Counted from the first letter of the stretch, positions 10,301-18,348 are shown. The stretch is DNA of 64,000 nucleotides from Algoriphagus oliviformis (GCF_017254915.1 NZ_JAFKCT010000001.1:1178001-1242000); one strand, 5' to 3'. Translations and numbers: made by a program. Notes: generated by a model not told the origin, from the letters alone.

Positions 10301-10602
10301 TCGGTAATGTCTTTGAAATTAAGCTGGCCCTGGTTGAGGTAGAGCTTGTTGGAAGTTTGGTTTCCGGCTAGGAAAATGTCCACCAGACCGTCGTTGTCAA
10401 GGTCTCCTAGGGCTACCCCTGCTCCGTTGTAGAAATTGCGGAAGGTGTAGGGGTTGATTTTTTCGGTGTAGGTGAGGTCGTTTCTGAAATCGATGCCGGA
10501 CTCCGATGCGGATAGGAGGCGGAAAAGGGCTTCAGATTGGGTTTCCTTTTTGCAGGAAAACAGGGCGAGAAACAGGAGGACAAGAAGGTTCTTGCACTTC
10601 AT
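7318..10602 (-). CDS. VCBS/FG-GAP repeat lipoprotein with ASPIC/UnbV domain (paralogue C)
   Basis: 1,094 residues from the ATG at 10602, which begins MKCKNLLVLLFLALFSC with lipidated Cys17; a longer frame to 10641 would start inside the terminator hairpin and misplace the signal. Seven DxDxDG-like repeats (some degenerate, such as DLNGDHWPDLYV and DLDNDSRPDIFV) precede an ASPIC/UnbV domain at about 512-572 (AFGAKVTAYSAG to LWPGGQVTRL), and six follow. Residue positions of the ASPIC domain and of the WSWGALIFDMDNDG block are nearly the same as in paralogues A and B, which points to tandem duplication of an entire gene. It is the first gene after the susD terminator and so the entry point of the lipoprotein cluster. 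Cell-surface location is inferred from the signal; function unknown. Confidence 0.87.
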   Translation of the reverse strand: MKCKNLLVLLFLALFSCKKETQSEALFRLLSASESGIDFRNDLTYTEKINPYTFRNFYNGAGVALGDLDNDGLVDIFLAGNQTSNKLYLNQGQLNFKDITEAAGLDSEGYWTTGVSMADVNGDGLLDIYVCKSGPPGGERRHNELFINQGNLTFSEKAKEYGIAEEGLSQHAVFFDMDKDGDLDLYLLSNSGRSVGIFDLRQGQREIRDPEGGNKLFRNDGDRFTDVSEAAGIYGSAIGYGLGVTVADLNGDHWPDLYVSNDFFERDYLYLNNQDGTFTESLPTLLPEISMGSMGADIADLDNDSRPDIFVTEMLPRELARVKTKTPFEDWDKHQASAKAGYHHQFTRNTLQRNLGFQPGSDRPLFAEVGRMAGVEATDWSWGALIFDMDNDGLKDIFVANGIVKDLTDFDFVDFYVNNQEKVKGYREDSVLLTKMIDAFPSTPQANFVFKNKGNWVFENQAEQMGMPQATFSSGSAYGDLDNDGDLDLVVNNLNERAFVFQNTSSETNQGHYLNLDLGNAFGAKVTAYSAGRQFYQEYQPVKGYLSSVDPRLHFGLGALEKIDSLRVLWPGGQVTRLVDLPSNQFLQLSPETEIIPALSSKSHFPTVFSPSLSNIPFRHQESDFIDFDRDRLRFWMISNEGPKAAKADVNGDGREDIFIPGAKGKSSALLLQSSPGEFTPSQTALFAGDSLAEDVTAHFFDANGDGHTDLIVGSGGIEFGDFSAAYADRLYLNDGQGKLQRSAQSFSSSPTAFILSHDLDGDGDEDLLVGTRAVPFSYGIPAGLQVWENDGKGSFSEISQRLNPALAKLGMLTAGALADLDGDGITELILAGEWMPIRIFAFSGGKLEEVSDRFGMADTEGLWNCLLVQDLNGDGKPDILAGNHGLNSRLRTSAESQLRMVVNDFDQNGALDQILSQYEDQKTIPWVLKPSLLRQIPSLRKQLLTYESYQNKTLEELFPEAVWAKSLTLHARILETTLWLNTDSGVMAPTALPREIQSAPVFALAAIASDQPMPYLVFGGNQRAVKPELGSQMGSYGWVLKPLEKNEWQALLPEQSGLYVPGEIRHLLQVNIENKPNLLVLRNNDTPLLFDIR

Positions 10603-10613
10603 GGGATTCCGGT

Positions 10614-10645
10614 AAAAAAAAGGAAGTGTACCGGAGTACACTTCC
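10614..10645 (-). terminator. Intrinsic terminator after the susD-like gene
   Basis: A perfect 10-bp stem (10622-10631 with 10636-10645) with a 4-base loop is followed on the minus strand by eight T residues (10614-10621). It lies 24 bases after the susD stop and 12 bases before the start of paralogue C. Since no consensus promoter is visible in the remaining gap, it probably lets a fraction of transcripts read through and so sets the SusC/D to lipoprotein ratio. Confidence 0.88.
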
Positions 10646-10668
10646 CTTCAAGATTAATTCTGGGTTGA

Positions 10669-12159
10669 TCAGTAACCTGGGTTTTGGGTCAGGTTCGGGT
10701 TGGCATTGATGGCTTGCTGAGGGATAGGGAACAGGCCTCTGAAGGCTTCAGACTGTGGTTTTTCCCACCAAGGCTGATTCCACTTGCCAAAGCGGATCAT
10801 GTCGGTACGACGGCTAGCCTCGGCAAACATCTCAAATCCGCGCTCTTCGAAGATCAGGTCCAGCGTGAGTGCCGCATGGGGATCGACACCGGCTCTTTCA
10901 CGGATCATGTTGACGGAAGTGAGGGCGTCGCCTGTTTTTCCTTGACGAAACTCCGCCTCAGCCTTGATCAGAATGATGTCCCCGAGACGGATCAGCGGGT
11001 AGTCATTGTTCAAGCTGGAAGCAGCTCCGGAGGCAAATTCAAACTTGCCCACACGTACACCAGCCTGTCTGAAGGCATTCGGCGTTAGCATGTTGATGTT
11101 GGGAGTAAAGGTCAACGGCTGGCCGTCGGGATCGCCCGCTTCGGCAGAGATATCGTTGAGTCTAGTTCCATCGGAGGAAAACTGGGGGCCTTCGAGGAAG
11201 GAGTTTTTTCTCACATCATCGTCCTCGAAGTTGTTGTAAAACTCCTCCAAAGAGGCGTATCCATTCCAAGGCTGCTCCTGCAGGTTGTAGGTGTTTTGGC
11301 TCAGGTAGTGCAAAGTCATCTGAGGCAAGTTGAAGCCTTGGGCGTTGTTCTGGTCGTATGGTAGCGTCAGGATGTTTTCCGTGGATCCGCCGTTTCGCTC
11401 CGAAAAGTTTGCGAAGAAATTGGAGGACAGGGAATACTTGCCGCTGTTGATCACCTCTTCGGCTGCAGCTTCTGCCTCAGCCCATCGTGCCGTACCTGTA
11501 TAGATCTGGGCATTGATGTAGAGCTTGGCGAGCATGGCTTGAGCCGTGTAGTAGTTGATCGTAGTCTTGGTGTTTTCCTTTACCAGCAGATCCATGTTGT
11601 CTTTGATGGAGCTTTCGATGAAAGCAAACACTTCGGCTCTTGACTTGTTGGAAGGGTTGCCTCCAGTGGTATTTTCGTCTACGATCGGCACATTGCCGAA
11701 GGTGTCGATCAGCCAGAGGTAGGACAAGGCTCTCAATACCCTGAGCTCGGCTGTCAGCGCTTCCACATCCGGATATTGGATGAGGAGGTTGTTGATCTCA
11801 CCGATGGCGGTGAAGCAATAGTTCCAAGTGTTGTTGAACGATTCCTCTTTGGCGTCCCACTGATGGCGGTGCATGCGGATCCACTGTCCACCATCTTCCC
11901 AGTCGGCGCCTTTTTGCGGGATCGCCATCTCGTCGGAAGAGACTTCGTGGATAGACCAGATGCTGTTGTGTCCACCCCAGGATCCGACGATTCGGGAGTA
12001 GGCCGAAGCTTTGAGGACGTTTATCAAATTGGGGTTGGTGCTGTTTGTGATGTCATCGGCAGTCACCCCATCCAATACTTCTTGATCCAACTCCCAGCAT
12101 GCGCCCAAGCCGAAGGCCAAGGGGAGCATTAAACAGATTTTTCTTAGTGATTTTGACAT
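10669..12159 (-). CDS. SusD/RagB family outer-membrane lipoprotein
   Basis: 496 residues. Lipoprotein signal MSKSLRKICLMLPLAFGLGAC (Cys21), then a helix-rich SusD-like body. Typical features include the N-terminal helical segment with WNYCFTAIGEINNLL, the block AELRVLRALSYLWLIDTFGNVPIV, a TPR-like region with ANAEVINSGKYSL-type text (AAEEVINSGKYSL), and the C-terminal YPLIRLGDIILIKAEAEFRQG and ERGFEMFAEASRRTDMIRFGKW motifs. SusD proteins form the lid over the SusC barrel and capture substrate at the surface. It follows the susC-like gene by 19 bases and must pair with it. The ligand cannot be read from sequence; no glycan enzymes are nearby. Confidence 0.95.
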   Translation of the reverse strand: MSKSLRKICLMLPLAFGLGACWELDQEVLDGVTADDITNSTNPNLINVLKASAYSRIVGSWGGHNSIWSIHEVSSDEMAIPQKGADWEDGGQWIRMHRHQWDAKEESFNNTWNYCFTAIGEINNLLIQYPDVEALTAELRVLRALSYLWLIDTFGNVPIVDENTTGGNPSNKSRAEVFAFIESSIKDNMDLLVKENTKTTINYYTAQAMLAKLYINAQIYTGTARWAEAEAAAEEVINSGKYSLSSNFFANFSERNGGSTENILTLPYDQNNAQGFNLPQMTLHYLSQNTYNLQEQPWNGYASLEEFYNNFEDDDVRKNSFLEGPQFSSDGTRLNDISAEAGDPDGQPLTFTPNINMLTPNAFRQAGVRVGKFEFASGAASSLNNDYPLIRLGDIILIKAEAEFRQGKTGDALTSVNMIRERAGVDPHAALTLDLIFEERGFEMFAEASRRTDMIRFGKWNQPWWEKPQSEAFRGLFPIPQQAINANPNLTQNPGY

Positions 12160-12178
12160 GTCTGTAGGATTTGATCGG

Positions 12179-15172
12179 TTATTTAAAGTTTACGGTTACT
12201 CCCAAGGTGAATGAACGGGTCTGGAAGTAGGTGTTTCTACGCTCGATACCTGGAGAAAGCGCGGAGGTGAACGCATCGTTGTTTTCCGAGTCGTTGGTCC
12301 TTACCTCTGGGTCCACACCGGTGTAATTGGTGATGGTGAAGAGGTTTTGCGCCGCAAAGTAGACTCTCAGGGAGCTGAGATTTGGAGAGTTGGTCTTCAC
12401 GTTGTAGCCCAGCTCGGCATTGTCCAAGCGGATGAAGGCTGCGTCTTCGACGTAGGAGCTGTTGAATGTCGGAGTGGACACCACCAGTGGATTGGTGGGG
12501 GTATTGTCCGTGATGACGGAGTTCCAGGTGTTGGATGCAGGGTCGGCGTTTTCATAGAAGCCTCTGTAGGAGTTGTAAAGGTCATGTCCCCAAGCTCCTC
12601 TCAGGAAGAAGTTTAGGCTCCATTGGTTCCATCTGAAGCTGTTGGTGAAGCCGAATTCCCCTTTTGGAAGACCGTTGCCCAGTTTTTCATATTCATCCGG
12701 GCTCGTGGTGGACAGGATATATTGCCCGTCTTCGGTATAGCCAAGCAGCCTTGGTCCGTAGATGTCGCCCAGGTTTTCGCCTACTCTGTTGTAGATGATT
12801 GGGTTGTTGTTTTGTCCCGGAGATCCTGGGGTCGCAAATCTGAGTTCCTCAAAACCCAAGTCACCGGCAGACAAGCTTTCGATGGTGGTCTTGTCATAGA
12901 TGGTGAAGTTGAGGGTAGGAGTCCATTTTAGCATTCCTTTGCCGATTTCGTTGACGGAAGCGGCAAATTCGAAACCAGCTGCTCTCAAGTCTGCGAGGTT
13001 GATCCAGGTGGAGGATGCGGTGTTGAATCTTCCCGGATCAAATGGGTTTGGAGCTCCAGTCGCCACCGGCACGTTGAAGAGCAGGTCGGAGATGTTTCTG
13101 GTGTAGTAGTCTACGCTACCGGTGATTTTGTTGTTGAGCATTCCAAAATCCACCCCGACGTTGAATTCCTTTTTGGTCTCCCACTTCAGGTCTTTGTTGG
13201 GGTTGGAGTTTTGCACAATCCCCACAAAGATGTCATTCTGGGTCAGCGGGTCACCATCCAAGTCGATTCTGTTGCCGTTGCCATACACACCCAAAGCCAA
13301 GGTAGGGGATGGGGGCAGGTTTCCGGTCACACCGTAGGAAACTCTGGGTTTGAACTGGGAGAACACGCCCATGTCGAAGATCTGCGTGAAGTCGGAGCCC
13401 ACGGAGAAAGCAGGGAAGACACCGGTTTGGTTGTTTTCGCCAAATCCGGAGTAGGTCTCAGCTCTCACGGATGCGGAGACAAAGAAGGTATTGTCCCAGT
13501 TGAAGTTGGCTCTGCCGAAGAGGGAGTTGAGCTGGTCTTCATTGGCGTAGGAGGATACTTCGGTGTTGTTGCCCACGCGGATTGCGCCGGCACCCAGGTT
13601 GTCCCAGCCCAAGTCGAAGAGGTACTGGCGTACCCTTGCGTTGAATCCTTGGTTTTTGGTGAACTGCATGCCTGCACCACCCAACAATGTCATGTTAAGT
13701 TTATCAGTCAGGTCGGTTTCGTAGCGGAGGGTAGATTCGAAGATTCGCTGAGATCTATCTCTGGTGATTCTCTGGGCAGATCCGGTAGCACCGAGACCTA
13801 CTTGATAGTCCTGCATGGACCAGAAGTTGCCTTCCAGTTCGTTTCTTCTATCCTGGGAATACTGTGCCGTGACGGTCAGATTGGTGAGGATGTCAAATTC
13901 CGCTCTGTAGGAAAGCAGGTTTGATTTGACCTCGCCGACGAATTTCTGCTGGTTAGCGAGTGCCACAGGATTGTAAAAGTCAAAGAGGTCCCGCTGGAAA
14001 TAGCCTCCAAAGCGCTGGATAGCGTCTTCGGTGTTTTCGTAGATCGGAGCGGTTGGGTTGTAGATGGTGGCGTATCGGAATGCCGCATCGTTGATAGACT
14101 CTCTGGCCACGTTGGTGAAGGAGAGATTGACATTGAATCGCAGCCTGTTGTTCAGGGCGCCTTGGGAGAGGTTCAGTCTGGTGTTCAATCTTTCGTTGCC
14201 TACACCGTTGACTATGCCGTTGTTGTCACGATAGTTCACCGCCGCCATGTAGTTGGAGTTGCCAAAGCTGCCGGAGATGGAAGCGTTGGTAGTGAAAGAC
14301 ATGGCATCGTCGATGAGCTCATTTCTCCAGTCGGTGTCGCTGCCGAAGTCCGTGCCCCCTCTGGCTACAAACTCGTCTGCCGAAAGGATAGGGATCAAAT
14401 TGGTAGCTTGGTCCAGGGTGGCAAAGGAGTTGACAGTCACGTTGGTGGTTCCGTCTTTCTTGCCTTGCTTGGTGGTGGTGATCAGGATCACACCGGATGA
14501 GCCTCGGGCACCGTAGATCGCCGCTGCGGATCCATCCTTCAGTACGTCGATGGACTGGATGTCATTCGGGTCGACGTTGTCCAGGGAAGCGCCGATCACG
14601 CCGTCCAATACGATCAGTGGGGAAGAGTTGGCTCCGAAGGTCGATAGACCTCTAAGTCTTACATTGAAGCCGTTGTTTGGGTTGCCTCCAGGTCTGGTGA
14701 TGGATAGACCAGCGACTTTTCCTTGCAGCAACTGGGCTGGGTTGGTCACGTTGCCACGGTTGAAATCCTCAGGCTTCACACCGACTACTGCCGAGGTGAT
14801 TTCCTTTTTGTCCTGAGATCCGTAGCCGATGACTACCGCTTCCTCCAGGCTCTGGATGTCTTCTTCCAGGCTGATGGTGATGGTGCTCTGGTTGCCGATC
14901 TCTACCTCTTGGGTCAGGTAGCCGACAAAAGAAACGACCAGGACTTGGTCTCCGACTTGAAGCGGGAGGGTAAACTTTCCATCCACGTCAGTGGCAGTAC
15001 CACGCGTGGTACCTTTGACCAGAACCGTGGCTCCGGGGACAGGGTCTCCAAAGCTCGCATCCAGGACGGTTCCCGAGATGGAGCGTGTTTGGGCGTTGAC
15101 TGCCAGCATTGCACCTAGGGTGAGTGCAAAAACCAACGCCAACGACTTGAGATTGGGTAAATAATTTGTCAT
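12179..15172 (-). CDS. SusC/RagA family TonB-dependent outer-membrane transporter
   Basis: 997 residues. Signal peptide ending near AVNAQ (about 28), a CarboxypepD_reg-like domain at about 30-105 (SGTVLDASFGDPVPGATVLVKGTTRGTATD), the usual EEAVVIGYG motif just before the plug, a plug domain (LLQGKVAGLSITRPGG, LVVLDG-type LIVLDGVIG, DVLKDGSAAAIYGARGSSGVI) and a long beta-barrel ending in FTLGVTVNFK. It should import a ligand captured by the adjacent SusD-like lipoprotein using TonB energy. Length is typical of the family. It is the first gene of the leftward locus; its upstream region holds a 14-bp palindrome but no clear housekeeping promoter, and no ECF sigma/FecR pair is seen nearby. Confidence 0.96.
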   Translation of the reverse strand: MTNYLPNLKSLALVFALTLGAMLAVNAQTRSISGTVLDASFGDPVPGATVLVKGTTRGTATDVDGKFTLPLQVGDQVLVVSFVGYLTQEVEIGNQSTITISLEEDIQSLEEAVVIGYGSQDKKEITSAVVGVKPEDFNRGNVTNPAQLLQGKVAGLSITRPGGNPNNGFNVRLRGLSTFGANSSPLIVLDGVIGASLDNVDPNDIQSIDVLKDGSAAAIYGARGSSGVILITTTKQGKKDGTTNVTVNSFATLDQATNLIPILSADEFVARGGTDFGSDTDWRNELIDDAMSFTTNASISGSFGNSNYMAAVNYRDNNGIVNGVGNERLNTRLNLSQGALNNRLRFNVNLSFTNVARESINDAAFRYATIYNPTAPIYENTEDAIQRFGGYFQRDLFDFYNPVALANQQKFVGEVKSNLLSYRAEFDILTNLTVTAQYSQDRRNELEGNFWSMQDYQVGLGATGSAQRITRDRSQRIFESTLRYETDLTDKLNMTLLGGAGMQFTKNQGFNARVRQYLFDLGWDNLGAGAIRVGNNTEVSSYANEDQLNSLFGRANFNWDNTFFVSASVRAETYSGFGENNQTGVFPAFSVGSDFTQIFDMGVFSQFKPRVSYGVTGNLPPSPTLALGVYGNGNRIDLDGDPLTQNDIFVGIVQNSNPNKDLKWETKKEFNVGVDFGMLNNKITGSVDYYTRNISDLLFNVPVATGAPNPFDPGRFNTASSTWINLADLRAAGFEFAASVNEIGKGMLKWTPTLNFTIYDKTTIESLSAGDLGFEELRFATPGSPGQNNNPIIYNRVGENLGDIYGPRLLGYTEDGQYILSTTSPDEYEKLGNGLPKGEFGFTNSFRWNQWSLNFFLRGAWGHDLYNSYRGFYENADPASNTWNSVITDNTPTNPLVVSTPTFNSSYVEDAAFIRLDNAELGYNVKTNSPNLSSLRVYFAAQNLFTITNYTGVDPEVRTNDSENNDAFTSALSPGIERRNTYFQTRSFTLGVTVNFK

Positions 15173-15684
15173 AGGGTTTTTTGTTTGATAAAAATCGAAA
15201 TAGGCATGAGTACTCTTATTCCGAACCTAAAGTGATGGTTAAATTTCGGTTTTGCAATTTTTAACAATTGCCTGCTTTCGTCCCCAAAAAACCGATCCTT
15301 AACAGAAGATTGTATTGCTTGTATAAAAAATAGAGAAAGCTGAGTTTTGTTGAAAATGAGCTAACGGAAAACGTTTTCCATTTAAACGAAATCAAAAAAG
15401 TCATTTTTTTTTACAGAAATCAAAATTTTGGAAATCGGGTAATGGTGTATCTAAGCGCTAAAAAACCTTCTTGAAAAAAATTAAATAAGTGTATCTATAA
15501 GCATAAACTTTTTAGTAATAAAAGAGCCTCTTATATAGCTTACATGTCAGGCTTCGGGCTGTCTTTTTCCACTGGCTTACCCATGCTTCCGTTCCCGTAA
15601 TTCCTAAATCATCTTAAACCTGGCGATACAACCTCCGGGCGGGTTTTTACATCTATATCTTTATACTAAAGAAAAACCAAATTT
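15173..15684 (+). other. 512-bp AT-rich divergent intergenic region
   Basis: It separates the leftward susC-like gene from the rightward DUF5686 gene. The middle (about 15300-15540) is visibly richer in A and T than its surroundings, with several A or T runs. No open frame with convincing coding character, tRNA or terminator hairpin is seen. The notable element is the palindrome at 15366-15379. I could not find an exact TTTG-N19-TAnnTTTG promoter on either strand; a one-mismatch -7 box (TATCTTTA, 15656-15663) lies just before the rightward gene. Confidence 0.6.
15366..15379. promoter_or_regulatory. Perfect 14-bp palindrome, LacI-like operator candidate
   Basis: GGAAAACGTTTTCC is its own reverse complement and has the central CG typical of operators for LacI/GalR-family repressors. 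It lies 193 bases upstream of the susC start codon and about 305 bases upstream of the DUF5686 gene. No LacI-type regulator is encoded in the window, so the binding protein is unknown; this reading is inference from symmetry and the family's known operator form. Confidence 0.4.
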
Positions 15685-18348
15685 ATGACACAGGAGGTGA
15701 AGCTCTCGATGCGTTTGGCGGCGGTGTTGCTTTTTGGAATCCAGTTTTTTACAGCTGCCCAGGGGATCAGGGGAAAGGTAAGCTCCTCCGACGGGGAGCC
15801 CTTGCCCTTTGCTTCGGTGTACATCCGCAATCTGGAGGACGGTGTCCCGACCAATGAAAACGGACAGTACGAGTTTAGGCTCAAGCCCGGCTACTACGAT
15901 GTCATCGTCCAGTTCCTCGGCTACAAGTCCCAGCTGGAGACGGTAGAGGTGCGGGATGGATGGGTGGAAATGGACTTTTCCCTCGAACCCCAAGTGTACA
16001 ACCTCAGCGAGGTGGAGGTGCGCGCGGGAGCCGAAGACCCTGCCTTGACCATCATGCGAAAGGCCATTTCCAAAGCCAAGTATCACCGCCTACAGCTCCA
16101 GAGCTATTCGACCACGGTGTACCTAAAGGGAACGGGGCAACTCACCGACGCGCCCTTTTTTATGAAAAAGACCCTGGAGGAAGAAGGCTTGAAGCTCAAT
16201 GAGGCCTATACCTCCGAGTCGGTGTCGCGCATCACTTTCACGTTGCCCGACAAGGTGGAGGAGAAAGTCATCTCCATCCGCACCAACGGCGACAACCAGG
16301 GCACTTCCCCTGCGCCCTACATCCAGACCTCCTTCTACCAAGACCAGATCAACGGGATCGTGTCCCCGCTCTCCCGCTATGCCTTCCAGTATTATCAGTT
16401 CAGATACGAGGGCAGCTTCTTTGATCAGGAAGTGATGGTGAGCAAGATCCGGGTGACGCCTAGATCTAGGGGGGAGAAGGTATTTGAGGGATACATCTAT
16501 ATCATCGAAGACCTCTGGGCCATCCACAGCCTAGACCTGAAGACCTCGCTGCTGGGCTTCCAGATCACCGCCAAGCAGCAATATGCGCCGGTGGCCGAGC
16601 ATGTGTGGATGCCGCTCACCCATAGCTACACCTTCGGGGGAAAGATTTTCGGCTTTGCGGGCGAGTTTAAGTATTTGGCTTCTACTCGGGAGTATGAGGT
16701 GACGCTCAATCCGGACTTGGCCGTTGTCCCCGAGATCATCGACGAAAAGGTGCAGGAAGTCCCGGAGGATGTGCAAAAAGTGGACAAGTCCATCTCCGCG
16801 CTGGAGCAGCTGGCCACAGAGGAGCCGATGACCCGCAAGGAATACCGCAAGCTGCTCAATGCCTACGAGAAGGAATCTCTGAAGGAGGAGCAGAAGGAGG
16901 AGAAACAGCCTGTGACCTCGGAGCGCTACTATAGTGTGGACTCTTTGGCGAGAAAGCGGGACCTGGCCTACTGGGACAGCATCCGTCCGGTGCCCCTGAC
17001 GGTGAAGGAGGTGGAGGGCTATCGGCGTGACGACAGCCTGGCCACGGTCGAGGTGGCCAAGATGAGCGAAGTGGACTCCGTGGCAAAGAAAGCCAGAAAG
17101 GGCTTCAAGCCGGTGGACGTGCTGATGGGCGGATCCTATTCTTTTGGCAAAGGAGTGTCGATGGGCTTCAAGTCCAACCTCACCAAGGTCTCCTTCAACA
17201 CGGTGGAAGGCTGGAAAGTGGGAATGGGTTTTTTCTATAGAAAGTACTCCGAGGAAAAATTGGCGGATAGCGTCAACAGAAACAGGAAGAGCTTCAATAT
17301 CGAGCCGGAGCTGCGCTATGGCTTCTCCAGCGACCGCTTCTATGGCAAGGTGAATTTCCGCTGGTCTCGGACACAGCCCGTGTCTGGCCAGACTTGGGGG
17401 CTGGAAGGTGGTCGCTATATCTATCAGTTTAATACCGAGGAACCCATCCAGGAGCAGATCAATGCGGTCTATTCGCTGCTGGCGCGCCGAAACTACATGA
17501 AGCTCTACGAGCAGGACTATGCCAGAGTCTATTGGTCCCATCGGGTGGACTACGGCCTGACCTACCGCGTCAACTTCACCTGGGCCGAAAGGCGGGAGCT
17601 TTTCAACAATTCCAACTACTCCTTTTATAACAAGCCTGAAAGGGAATACACACCCAACCGCCCGGAAAATGTGGAAGCGGCCGATGCCGTCTTCCAAGAC
17701 AACCAGATTGCCAAGCTACATGCTTCGGTGGAATGGAGGCCCGGCCTCACTTACTCGATCCGAGATGGGCGGAAGTATCCGAATTTTGAGCGCTCGCCGC
17801 TGATCACCTTTACCTATCAGAAAGCCATGCCGGGACTGGTAGGCTCCGCGCAGGCCTCCAAGTTTGACCAAGTGGAGCTGGGGCTGAAGCATGACGTGAG
17901 CTTTGGCGTGAGCGGCAAGCTGGACTTCAACGTGGTAGCGGGGACTTTCCTGAACAATGAACAGGTCTATTTCCAGGATTTCAAACACTTTGGCGGTAAC
18001 AGGACGATCTTTTCCAACTTCGGCCCCGCGTCCAACTTCCGCTTTATGGACTATTACAAATACAGCACGACCTCCAAGTATATCTCCGGGATCGCGCATT
18101 ATCAGTTTAGGAAGTTTCTGCTCACCCAGCTGCCCATGCTGCGCTACTCTGGGGTGAGGGAAAACATCTTTGTCAACTATCTGAAAACCGAAAACTCTCC
18201 CCATTACACCGAGGTGGGGTATTCCCTGGATAATCTGTTCAGGATATTCAGGCTGGAACTGGGAGTGGCCTTTGAAAACGGGAAATACCTGAGGAGCGGA
18301 CCGCTGTTTGGGATTGCGACCTTTATCAATGTGAACTTTGAAGAGTAG
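15685..18348 (+). CDS. CarboxypepD_reg-like / DUF5686 outer-membrane protein
   Basis: 887 residues. A signal peptide (MRLAAVLLFGIQFFTAAQG) is followed by a CarboxypepD_reg-like beta-sandwich at about 25-110 (GIRGKVSSSDGEPLPFASVYIRN to LSEVEVRAG) and then a long region of the DUF5686 type with beta-strand-rich, aromatic-ended segments typical of an outer-membrane barrel (FVNYLKTENSPHYTEVGYSLDN near the end). A charged Lys/Glu-rich insert at about 390-420 may be periplasmic. Start choice: the ATG at 15685 gives the longest frame, but the ATG at 15709 sits 9 bases after AGGAGGTG (15692-15699), a Shine-Dalgarno site rare in this phylum, and begins exactly at the signal peptide. The cellular role of DUF5686 proteins is unknown to me. 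Confidence 0.85.
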   Translation: MTQEVKLSMRLAAVLLFGIQFFTAAQGIRGKVSSSDGEPLPFASVYIRNLEDGVPTNENGQYEFRLKPGYYDVIVQFLGYKSQLETVEVRDGWVEMDFSLEPQVYNLSEVEVRAGAEDPALTIMRKAISKAKYHRLQLQSYSTTVYLKGTGQLTDAPFFMKKTLEEEGLKLNEAYTSESVSRITFTLPDKVEEKVISIRTNGDNQGTSPAPYIQTSFYQDQINGIVSPLSRYAFQYYQFRYEGSFFDQEVMVSKIRVTPRSRGEKVFEGYIYIIEDLWAIHSLDLKTSLLGFQITAKQQYAPVAEHVWMPLTHSYTFGGKIFGFAGEFKYLASTREYEVTLNPDLAVVPEIIDEKVQEVPEDVQKVDKSISALEQLATEEPMTRKEYRKLLNAYEKESLKEEQKEEKQPVTSERYYSVDSLARKRDLAYWDSIRPVPLTVKEVEGYRRDDSLATVEVAKMSEVDSVAKKARKGFKPVDVLMGGSYSFGKGVSMGFKSNLTKVSFNTVEGWKVGMGFFYRKYSEEKLADSVNRNRKSFNIEPELRYGFSSDRFYGKVNFRWSRTQPVSGQTWGLEGGRYIYQFNTEEPIQEQINAVYSLLARRNYMKLYEQDYARVYWSHRVDYGLTYRVNFTWAERRELFNNSNYSFYNKPEREYTPNRPENVEAADAVFQDNQIAKLHASVEWRPGLTYSIRDGRKYPNFERSPLITFTYQKAMPGLVGSAQASKFDQVELGLKHDVSFGVSGKLDFNVVAGTFLNNEQVYFQDFKHFGGNRTIFSNFGPASNFRFMDYYKYSTTSKYISGIAHYQFRKFLLTQLPMLRYSGVRENIFVNYLKTENSPHYTEVGYSLDNLFRIFRLELGVAFENGKYLRSGPLFGIATFINVNFEE

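Noticed and set aside
15300-15540. AT-rich region considered as a replication origin
   Set aside because: No cluster of DnaA boxes and no dnaA, dnaN or other origin-linked genes nearby; the region is better explained as regulatory spacer.
16531-17697. 388-codon minus-strand frame opposite the DUF5686 gene
   Set aside because: His/Leu-rich reverse reading of a well-supported gene; no family resemblance, and it has no promoter.
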